DNA from: CAYRMV01 sp964425255
Lineage (GTDB): Bacteria > Bacteroidota > Bacteroidia > Flavobacteriales_D > Crocinitomicaceae
NCBI GenBank assembly: GCA_964425255.1
Contig: CAYRMV010000013.1
Location: forward strand, 1-41,562
Length of the DNA stretch: 41,562 nucleotides
Direction: 5' to 3'
In this document: positions 15,063 through 24,400 of the stretch, piece after piece
Layout: every line of letters starts with the position of its first letter
How positions within the stretch are numbered: position 1 is the stretch's first letter
Position numbers and translations under genes: made by a program
The notes under the pieces: generated by a model
What the model saw: the letters and a program-made list of their open reading frames with translations, nothing else
Told to the model about the DNA's origin: nothing
Database searches by the model: none

Positions 15063-16736
15063 TTATGTAAATTGATAATCAACGCCAGTTACCTGAGTCA
15101 ACAAAGTGGCAGGAGCATCGAGCGCTACCGCATTTTTCTCAGGAGTTGGAGTGACGGGTGAATTTTTCTTTAAATAATCTTTCAACACGGTATGAAGTGT
15201 GAAAGGGGTGTTTTTTGTGTTTTGTACTTTTCGCATACGGCAGAGCATATCATCGGGATCTCCCTCTCTTTCGCAGGCTAAAATAGAGTAAACTTTATTT
15301 TCATCCAAAACTTGACCATTGATTTCGATGGATTGTACACGTTCTCCCATTTTTCCAAATGCATGAAACGTAATTTTCATTCCTTTGAATTTAACAACCC
15401 ATCCTCCGAAACGCTCGTGTGCATTTTCAGAAAAAACATTGTTAAGTTCTTTTTCAAGCCAATTTTTCAATTGCAAACCAGTTACATTTCCTTTGCGAGC
15501 TGTTGAATCTACAGGAAGCATATCAAACAAATAGCCATTTGTAATTGGAATATTTCCAGATGCATCCGGAGTTGATTTTGGCGGACAGAAACGGAATCCA
15601 TTGGAAAGAACAATGTCAACCTCTGGGAATTTTTCGTGCAAAGCACTCAAGATCAATGTATCAATTGTGTTTTCAATCACAAAATAACGATACAAAGGAA
15701 TGGTGCTATAGCCAATTACTTCTTGAATAGAAGGTTGAAATTCGTGTTCCATTCGATCAACCAACTTGGCCATTGATTTATCATCTGTTAACGAATCTTT
15801 TATTTCAACCAATACATACGAATCAGAAACCACTTGTCCATTTTCAATTTCAAGATCCAACTTACCGACAAAAGATCCAAAAGCTCCAGGCTCCACTACT
15901 TTGGTGTACGTACATTGTATTGGTTTACGAACACGTTCGTGCGTATCACCACCCAAAATATAATCAATTCCTTGAGCATCAGGATTATTTGCTAATGCAA
16001 TTTGCTGTGAGAGACCACAATGCGAAACCATCAAAATGTATGCACACTTTTCTTGGTTTTTCAAAACATCCACATAATGAGCTAAGTTATCTTCCGGGTT
16101 TGTGTAAATAATTCCTTTGCTGTAAATCGGTGACTGACGAAGTGGTACCAAATGATCTGTGTAACCTAAAAAGCCAATTTTGATTCCAGCTACATGCCAA
16201 ATGTGGTAGGGAGGGAAAATCAATTCTCCTCGTTTTCCATCACCTAAATCATGGTACATATTAGCACAAATTTTAGGGGCGTGTAGTGAACCCAGAAGAT
16301 GTTGCATGCTTTTTTTACCGTACACTACTTCCCAATTGCCAGGAAGATACAGGTCGTATCCAAGTTCATTTAAAATGGGGACAAAAGCTTCTCCTGTTGT
16401 TATAACGGATAATTCGCTTCCTTGAAACATATCACCAGAATCCAAAGTAAAAACATGTTTGTTCTTCTTTTTGAATTCGGTTAAATACGTTTTGATTTTA
16501 GCGTACCCTCCTGTTTTTCGGAAAGTGATTTGATTGTTTTCCCAAAAAAGTTCATCGTGTGATCGTGTTTGACAATGCACATCGGTTGTTTGTAGAATGG
16601 AAATTTTTATTTTCCCATTTTTCTCTTTTGCTTGTTCTACATCATCGGAAGTTATCTGCCCTACAAGGGAATCAGACACAAGCGCGCTAGCACCCATCAG
16701 TCCTAGCGACTTGATAAAAGTTCTTCTGTTATTCAT
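15063..16736 (-). CDS. Exported SoxB/5'-nucleotidase-like metallophosphoesterase
   Basis: 557 residues. The N-terminus NNRRTFIKSLGLMGASAL matches a twin-arginine signal, so export of a folded metalloprotein is likely. The metallophosphoesterase domain (~43-320) shows TTDVH (D52, H54), DSGD (D102), GNWE (N134), VSHCG (H239) and GGDTHE (D264, H266). The 5'-nucleotidase C-terminal domain (~330-540) follows. Similarity to SoxB, the sulfur-oxidation hydrolase, is suggested by the tryptophan in GNWE and by FPPYHIWHVAGIKIGFLG. The pattern NVFS, GGW, GERVQSIEINGQVLDENKVY points the same way. Two usual residues differ: the His of GNH is Trp, and the first His of GHxH is Asp. It sits between paaB and paaC with a 3-base gap to paaC. 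The substrate is unknown. Confidence 0.75.
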   Translation of the reverse strand: MNNRRTFIKSLGLMGASALVSDSLVGQITSDDVEQAKEKNGKIKISILQTTDVHCQTRSHDELFWENNQITFRKTGGYAKIKTYLTEFKKKNKHVFTLDSGDMFQGSELSVITTGEAFVPILNELGYDLYLPGNWEVVYGKKSMQHLLGSLHAPKICANMYHDLGDGKRGELIFPPYHIWHVAGIKIGFLGYTDHLVPLRQSPIYSKGIIYTNPEDNLAHYVDVLKNQEKCAYILMVSHCGLSQQIALANNPDAQGIDYILGGDTHERVRKPIQCTYTKVVEPGAFGSFVGKLDLEIENGQVVSDSYVLVEIKDSLTDDKSMAKLVDRMEHEFQPSIQEVIGYSTIPLYRYFVIENTIDTLILSALHEKFPEVDIVLSNGFRFCPPKSTPDASGNIPITNGYLFDMLPVDSTARKGNVTGLQLKNWLEKELNNVFSENAHERFGGWVVKFKGMKITFHAFGKMGERVQSIEINGQVLDENKVYSILACEREGDPDDMLCRMRKVQNTKNTPFTLHTVLKDYLKKNSPVTPTPEKNAVALDAPATLLTQVTGVDYQFT

Positions 16737-16787
16737 AATTTATGTAATCTGTTCGAGCCCTAAACTACTAAAAAATGTAGAACTATC

Positions 16788-16795
16788 CAAAATTA
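16788..16795 (-). promoter_or_regulatory. Possible internal -7 element before the SoxB-like gene
   Basis: TAATTTTG on the minus strand overlaps the paaB stop codon and lies 51 bases before the start at 16736. If real, the SoxB-like gene, paaC and paaD could be expressed separately from paaAB. No -33 TTG was found. Confidence 0.25.
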
Positions 16796-17080
16796 CATGT
16801 GAGAGATTCCGTCTGGAACGTCATAAAAAGTAGGATGACGATACACTTTAGAATCAGCAGGTTCAAACAAAGCATCCGCTTCTTTTGGATCGGAAGCGGT
16901 AATTTGTTTTGACTCGATTACCCAAATGCTAATACCTTCACTGCGACGTGTGTAAACATCGCGTGCATTTTCGATTGCCATCTCTGCATCTGCAGCACGA
17001 AGGCTACCAACATGCTTGTGACTCAATCCTTGCTTGCTTCGGATAAAAACTTCCCAAAGCGGCCATTCTTTTTTATTCAT
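16793..17080 (-). CDS. paaB: 1,2-phenylacetyl-CoA epoxidase subunit PaaB
   Basis: 95 residues, the normal size. PaaB is the small subunit of the phenylacetyl-CoA epoxidase multicomponent enzyme. Motifs are WPLWEVFIRSKQGLSHKHVG, then SLRAADAEMAIENARDVYTR. These are followed by RRSEGISIWVIESKQIT and, near the C-terminus, KVYRHPTFYDVPDG. The gene lies 22 bases after paaA and 56 bases before the SoxB-like gene; this is the widest gap in the operon. Confidence 0.95.
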   Translation of the reverse strand: MNKKEWPLWEVFIRSKQGLSHKHVGSLRAADAEMAIENARDVYTRRSEGISIWVIESKQITASDPKEADALFEPADSKVYRHPTFYDVPDGISHM

Positions 17081-17102
17081 TTTGTTTGATTAATAGTCAA
17101 AA

Positions 17103-18053
17103 TTAAGAGGCTTTCTTGCGGTTTTTGCGTTTTTCCGCGAAAGCCAAAGCAGCTTCACGAACCCACATTCCATTCTCTTTTGCTTTTTTACGTGCATCCA
17201 CTCTTTCTTTGTTGCAAGGACCATTTCCAGAAACAACTTGATTGAATTCTTCCCAGTTAATTTCACCAAAATCGTAGTGTTTTCTTTCTTCGTTCCACTT
17301 CAAATCTTTGTCTGGAATGGTTAACCCAATCATTTCCGCTTGAGGAACAGTAATATCAACAAATTGTTGACGAAGTTCGTCATTGGATTGACGTTTGATT
17401 TTCCATTGCATGGATTGAGCGGAGTGCTTAGAATCAGCATCACTTGGTCCAAACATCATCAAAGCAGGCCACCACCAACGATTTAATGAATCTTGAGCCA
17501 TTGCTTTTTGCTCGGGAGTACCTTGAGCCAAATGAGCTATGATTTCAAAACCTTGACGTTGGTGAAAAGACTCTTCCTTACAAACACGCACCATTGCTCG
17601 AGCATACGGACCGTAAGAGCAACGACAAAGAGGGACTTGATTCATGATGGCAGCACCATCAACCAACCAACCAATCGTTCCCATGTCTGCCCAAGTGAGT
17701 GTTGGGTAATTAAAAATGGAAGAATACTTTGCTTTACCCGAGTGCAAATCATCAATGGTTTCTTCTCTGTCAGCACCTAGTGTTTCGGCAGCTGAATATA
17801 AATACAAACCATGTCCTGCTTCGTCTTGTACCTTCGCTAACAAAACAGCTTTTCTTCTCAAATTTGGAGCACGCGTAATCCAGTTTCCTTCAGGAAGCAT
17901 ACCAACGATTTCAGAGTGAGCATGTTGCGAAATCTGACGGATGAGGGTTTTCCGGTAAGCATCCGGCATCCAATCATTGGGTTCAATTTTGATATCAGCA
18001 TCGATTTTCGCTTGAAAACGACGATTTAATTCTTCGATATTTATTTCCTTCAT
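17103..18053 (-). CDS. paaA: 1,2-phenylacetyl-CoA epoxidase catalytic subunit PaaA
   Basis: 316 residues forming the di-iron catalytic subunit that epoxidises the aromatic ring of phenylacetyl-CoA, the first step of aerobic phenylacetate breakdown. Iron-ligand motifs are visible as KVQDEAGHGLYLY (ExxH) and CKEESFHQRQGFE (ExxH). Also typical are PNDWMPDAYRKTLIRQISQH, the TWADMGTIGWLVDGAAIMNQ stretch and RWWWPALMMFGPSD. The frame is open to an ATG at 18101, but I place the start at 18053 (MKEINIEELN). A -33/-7 promoter (18071-18101) occupies the extension, and PaaA proteins normally begin this way. It is the first gene of the operon. Confidence 0.95.
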   Translation of the reverse strand: MKEINIEELNRRFQAKIDADIKIEPNDWMPDAYRKTLIRQISQHAHSEIVGMLPEGNWITRAPNLRRKAVLLAKVQDEAGHGLYLYSAAETLGADREETIDDLHSGKAKYSSIFNYPTLTWADMGTIGWLVDGAAIMNQVPLCRCSYGPYARAMVRVCKEESFHQRQGFEIIAHLAQGTPEQKAMAQDSLNRWWWPALMMFGPSDADSKHSAQSMQWKIKRQSNDELRQQFVDITVPQAEMIGLTIPDKDLKWNEERKHYDFGEINWEEFNQVVSGNGPCNKERVDARKKAKENGMWVREAALAFAEKRKNRKKAS

Positions 18054-18070
18054 AGCATGAAATATTACGA

Positions 18071-18101
18071 CAAACTTACGACAAATTTCCTGTTTTTCCA
18101 A
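18071..18101 (-). promoter_or_regulatory. Promoter of the paa operon
   Basis: On the minus strand TTG (18101-18099) is followed after 20 bases by TAAGTTTG (18078-18071), an exact -7 match. The predicted transcript starts near 18066, about 13 bases before the paaA ATG. Confidence 0.6.
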
Positions 18102-18435
18102 TGATAAACAGATTGAGTCATTGCTTTGTTTGAATTTGAACAGAAAGAAGTAAAAATCAGGTCGAAAATCGTCAAATTGAAAGAAAAAATTGAAAGAAAA
18201 AATTTTTTTATCACATTAAAGCAGTTTTTTTATCGAATAAAATATTTCGTTCATCGAACAAAAACAACCTTTCATTTGTGTTGATTTCAGTGAGATTGAT
18301 GCAAAAAAAGACAATCAAATTAAGTATTAAAAAGAGATTAATTGTATGAATTCTATGTAAAATACGACAAATTACGTAGTGTATTTCAGTTAAAAATACA
18401 GACCTTTGCACATTAAACAAAAGGAATAATGCCAA
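18102..18435. other. AT-rich divergent intergenic region (paaA / giant surface gene)
   Basis: This 334-base stretch has no supportable gene. It holds a perfect 13-bp tandem duplication (18177-18202), a T run after it, and a weak -7-like GACCTTTG (18401-18408, one mismatch) 28 bases before the giant gene's start. Very high A+T suggests a regulatory region, but no operator is recognised. Confidence 0.5.
18177..18202. repeat. 13-bp perfect tandem duplication
   Basis: TTGAAAGAAAAAA occurs at 18177-18189 and again at 18190-18202. This is the kind of low-complexity array prone to slippage. Confidence 0.6.
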
Positions 18436-21400
18436 ATGCCAAATAAAATCAAACTATTTTTGATTTTCATCATATCCCTGTTCGCTGAAAAAACAGGATT
18501 TTCACAATGTACTGCAAATGCGGGTCCCGACCAAGTTGTTTGCCAAGGTGGAAATGGTGTAACTTTAGGAGGAAGTCCAACTGCAACTGGTGGAACAGCG
18601 CCTTATACCTATTCTTGGATGCCAACGAATGGACTTTCGTGCACCAACTGTTCGAATCCAACTGCCAACCCAACATCCACTACCACCTATTCAGTAACTA
18701 TTTATGATGCCGATTCCTCATGTACTGCTACCGATTTTGTAACTGTAACTTATTCTCCCAAACCAACTGCTAGTTTTACTTTCACAGGAAATAATCAATG
18801 TGCTGGTTTACCTGTTAATTTTGCGAACACATCTCCTGGTATCGGAAATACATATTCATGGAACTTTGGTGATGGAACAACTTCGAATCAAGTAAACCCA
18901 ATTCATTCATTTACTTCGTATGGTATTTCTACTGATACTTTTGATGTTGTCTTAACTGTAACAAACGCATTGGGTTGTGTCAGCAATATTACTACACAAG
19001 AAGTGGTTGTAAACCAAGCACCTGACCCTGCTGTTTTTGATTATACTTCAGCAACTGCTTTTGTAAACTGTGGTAATCAATCATTTGATTTATTGCTAGA
19101 AAACACTTCTACAACCGTTTCTACAAACACCAACTACCAAATATCTTGGGGTGATGGTAGTCCGAATTTTAGTGGTGCTTCATTTCCAAATAGTGGGATT
19201 ACACATACATATTCAACATTAGGATATTTTAGTTTGACGAGTTCAGTTACCGGTTCAAACGGATGTGTTAGCAGTGAAAGTTTTGACGTTTACAATGGAG
19301 GAAATCCAGCCGTAGGTATTGGGAATCCTGGTAATACAATCAATCTATGTACTCCGTACGATTTAACATTTCCCATAACAGGAACCAATAACAATGCACC
19401 TGGAACCATTTATATTGTTTCATCCAACACAGGTCAACCAAACCAAACGTATAATCACCCTCCACCCACTTCGTATGTACATACATTTGTCGAATCATCG
19501 TGTGGTGCAACTGGAGCTAACAATCCTAATTCGTATTACATTCGAGTTCGAGCAGAGAATCCGTGTGGATTTTCTGAATCGACTGTGGAACCAATCACCA
19601 TTTCCAAAAAACCAGAAGCTGATTTTACAATTTCTCCTTCAACGCGCATTTGTACAAATACAACAGCAACTTTTCAAAATACTTCACAAAACGGAATCGA
19701 AGTTGGTAGCAATCTTCAATGTAACACTATTACACGTAGTAATTGGACCATTTCTCCTGCATCAGGATGGACTGTAGTTTCAGGATCACTTGGTAACCCT
19801 ACTCCAACCAACAACCCAAACACTTGGGGATCAACAATTCTAAACGTCAATTACAATCAACCTGGAACCTATTCGATAAGTGTTATAACTAGAAATGTTT
19901 GTGGAAATGATACAGTAACAAAAACAATTTGTGTTGAAAATCCACCGACTCCTAACTTCCTATTGAGTCAAGATACTGCTTGTGTGGGTTTTATTACAAC
20001 TACAACAAATACATCTGATTTATCAAACACCTGTCAAGTAACTCGAAATTGGACCGTTTTGTTTAATGGTAGTTCTTGCACACCATCAAGCGGAACTTGG
20101 AGTTTTGCCAATGGGACAAATGCAAACAGTTTAGAACCTGCCTTTCAATTCAATGCACCTGGATCGTACACCATTCGTTTGGCTTTAACAAACTCATGTG
20201 GAACTTTTTATGCGAATCGAAACGTATTGGTTCAAGGCCCTCCTCAAGTTTCACTAAATTCACTTTCAGCTATTTGCGAAGGAAGCACAACAACACCAAG
20301 CGCAATTACAAACAATTGCTACGAACCGATTGATACGTATTCTTGGACATTTACAGGTGGATCACCCGCAACAAGTTCTGCTGTTTCACCGGGAAGTATC
20401 ACATTTGCCAACGATGGTACATTTACCGTTGCTCTGCAAGTTAGTAATCAATGCGGATCAGCAAACGCACAAACAAGCTTGTTGGTTAAACCCATACCTT
20501 CGAATGTTAATCCAAGCGCACCAAGTTCCATTTGTGCTGGTCAGAATATTCCTTTTTCAGTAACCCATTCAGCAGGGAACACCTATCAGTGGTCTGGTCC
20601 TAACGGATTTTCAAGTAGTTCAACCAATCCAACGATTACCAACAGTACAACATCCAATTCAGGAACTTATTCTGTTATCGTTACAAACAATGGTTGCTCT
20701 GCTGTTGCTCAAACAGTTCAAGTTACAGTTAATCCAAGTCCAACTGTTGATGCTGGAACGAATCAATCGATTTGTCAAAATGGAACGCCAATTTCACTTA
20801 CAGGAACACCCGCTGGTGGAACATGGTCTGGAAATGGAGTTACTGGAAATACATTCAATCCCTCCTCTTTATCACCCGGAAACACGCAAGTAACCTATAA
20901 TTTCACAAGCCCAACAACAGGATGTAGCAATACAGACAATGTAACCATTACCGTGTTGGCACCACCCAATGTTCAAGCTGGAGCTGACGAATCTGTTTGT
21001 AATCAACCTGTAGCGGTAACTTTAACGGGAAGTCCAGCAGGAGGAACTTGGTCTGGGACAGGAATTACCAATCCTAGTGGGCAGTTTACACCAAGTGAAA
21101 CTGGAAATTTTACTGTTTCGTATTCGTATACTCATCCAAATGGTTGCAGCAATACAGACAATAAGATTATCACAGTTATCAACCCAACTTCTGCCATAGC
21201 AGGAAATGACACAACTATTTGTGCAAATGCGCCCAATGTTCAATTAACAGGTCAACCTGTTGGTGGTACTTGGTCGGGAATAGGCGTTAGTTCAACTGGA
21301 ATATTTGATCCAAGTATTACAGGAACTTTTCCACTGGTATATTCATTTGGAAATGGAACTTGCTTAACAAGAGATACACTTTTAGCCGTTGTTCAATCCA

Positions 21401-24400
21401 TACCAACGGTGAATGCTGGATCTGATTTTTCTTTGTGCCAAAATGCTGACCCTATTACGTTGTCTGCAAGTCCAAGTGGTGGAACATGGTCTGGATCTGG
21501 AGTTTCAGGAACAAATTTCAATCCTAATTCACTTACGCCAGGAAATTACACATTAAACTATGAAGTAACATCAGGAACTACTGGTTGTTTGAATTCAGAT
21601 CAAGTACAAGTCACTGTTTTCCAAGTACCCAATGCACAAGCCGGAAGCGATTTGTTTTTGTGTAACCAACCGATTCCCGAAAATTTGAGCGGGACACCAG
21701 TCGGAGGATCTTGGACAGGAACCGGAATTACCAATTCAAATGGAACATTTTTACCTTCAGTAGATGGGGTTTTTGAAATTGTTTACACAGTTACTTCCCC
21801 TCAAGGATGTATAGATCGTGACACGATAAACATCACAGTTGGTGCAGCAACTTTAGCAGAGGCCGGAAATGATTCCTCTGTTTGTATAGATGGAGCGAAT
21901 GTGCAATTTTCAGGGCTTCCAATTGGTGGTACATGGTCGGGGCCAGGAATGAATCCATCTGGTCTTTTTGACCCAACGATTGCTGGTACTTTTGAATTAA
22001 TTTATACAGTTGGTGCTGGAACTTGTTTATCAAAAGACACACTCGAAATGGTGGTTCATCCGCTACCTGTTTTACAAGCCGGCCCTGCCATTTCGATTTG
22101 TTTAAATGCAGAAAATGAGCAACTAACAGCAACTCCCGCTGGTGGTTCTTGGTCTGGAACAGCAGTCAGTTCATCTGGTGTATTTAATCCTACTTTGGCA
22201 GGAGTGGGAACCCATATTTTGACTTATTCGTATCAAGATCCAATTACTTTATGTGATAATTCAACAACCAAAACGATTCAAGTTTTACCCATTCCGAATG
22301 TTAGTGCGGGAAATGACATGACATTATGTAATCAGCCTATTGCTGCCACGATCGTTGGCTCACCAATCGGAGGTACTTGGTCAGGAACTGGAATTACCAA
22401 TTCGAGTGGTCAATTCACGCCCAGTCAAGTAGGTGTTTTTGAAGTGGTTTACACATTCACTGGGTCAAATTCATGTACCAACACAGATACGCTTTCAATC
22501 GAAGTAGTCAATCCAACACAAGCAAATGCAGGAAATGATTTTGGAATTTGTATTGATGCTTCTTCGATCAATTTAACTGGAACTCCAAACAACGGAACAT
22601 GGTCTGGTTCGCAAGTTTCACCACAAGGAATTTTTGATCCACAAACAGTTGGTACAGTGACACTCACTTATTCATTTGGAACAGGAACATGTTTGACGAC
22701 AGATCTAGTAGAAGTAACTGTTCACCCTCTTCCCACGGTAGATGCAGGGACAGACAATGAAATTTGCTTCGATGCACCTGCAATCACATTGACTGGTACT
22801 CCAGCGGGAGGTGCATGGTCAGGAACGGGAGTTTCGGGGAATTCGTTTACACCTTCTTCAGCAGGAGTTGGCACACACACGATTACATACACCTATACAA
22901 ACCCAACAACAGGTTGTACCAATACAGACAATAGAAACATCCTTGTAAATCCTTTGCCAAATCCTTCAGCTGGAAATGACACCATTTTGTGTAACCAACC
23001 TGTTCCAGTTGCATTCATCGGCTCTCCAACAGGCGGTAATTGGTCAGGAAGTAACATTACCTCATCCGGAATTTTCACTCCAAATGGAATTGGAAATTTC
23101 ACCGTAAATTATACATTTTCACTCGGAACTGGTTGTCAAGCAACGGACAGCAAAGTCATAACGATTGTCGATGCTGCACAAACACTAGCAGGACCTGATT
23201 TGGAAGCATGTATTGGAGATAATCCCATAATCCTTAATGGACAACCACTCAATGGTATTTGGTCTGGAACAAACATCACACCAAGTGGCGTTTTCGATCC
23301 GATTCAGGATGGAACATTTGAACTCGTATATTCCGTTGGAGCAGGAACATGCTTAACACGTGATACCATGGAAATGATTGTTCATCCACTTCCTGTAGTT
23401 CAAGCTGGCAACGATGCTGATTTTTGTGTATCAGAACCAACTTTCAATTTTACCGGACTTCCATCCATTGGTATATGGTCTGGAACAGGAATCACACAAC
23501 CGACAAACGGAACATTCAATCCAGCCATTGCTACAGTAGGAAATCATGAAATTGTATACACATACACGCATCCAATAACGGGATGTGTGAACCGAGATAC
23601 CTTGGAAAGTATTGTCCATCCACTTCCTGTTGTGAATTTCACTACTCCATCAGTTGCTTGCATTGGAACAGCAACTTCATTTACAAATACGTCTACCCTA
23701 GGTCAGTCATTTACTTGGAATTTAGGAGATGGAACAACTTCTGTATTAGAAAGTCCAAATCACACCTATTCACAAACAGGATTCTTTGATATTCAATTGA
23801 TTGTAACAACAGCATTTGGTTGTCAAGATTCTATCGAGCAAACAATCGAATTGCGGGAACCACCATTTACCTCATTCAGTCTTACCCCAGATTCTAGTTG
23901 TGCGCCTGTTTTGGTCAATTTTACCAACCAATCAACAGGTATTGGTTTGAGTTATGCATGGAATTTTGGCAATGGTCAAACAAGTACGCAACAAAACCCT
24001 GGAAATCAAACCTACAACCAAGGAGTTTTGGCTGATACAAGTTATCAAATTACATTAGCAGTGACGAATTTCTGTGGAACAACGCAAGCCACACAGACTG
24101 TCATCGCGATGCCTAGTCCAACAGCTATTTTTGGAACGAATCTGGATATTGGATGTTCACCATTTACGGTCGAATTTGCCAATAACAGTTTGGGCTTACC
24201 AGATCAAGTTACTTGGAATTTTGGAGACGGTACAACATCCAATGATCCGAATGCACTGTTGAATCACACATTCACAACTGGATTGGAAGATACAACTTAC
24301 ACCATACAATTGATCGTTGAGAATGAATGTGGTTCGGATACCGCTTATCATACCATCACTGTTTTACCAAATCAAGTGAATGCATTTTTTAATACCAATA

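Noticed and set aside
18211..18435. 74-residue minus-strand frame upstream of the giant gene
   Set aside because: Very AT-rich intergenic DNA with Phe/Leu/Asn-biased translation and no family resemblance.
19394..20563. Several shadow frames of 77-127 residues within the giant gene
   Set aside because: They lie in alternate frames of a secure repeat-rich coding region and show only frame-shifted repeat translation.
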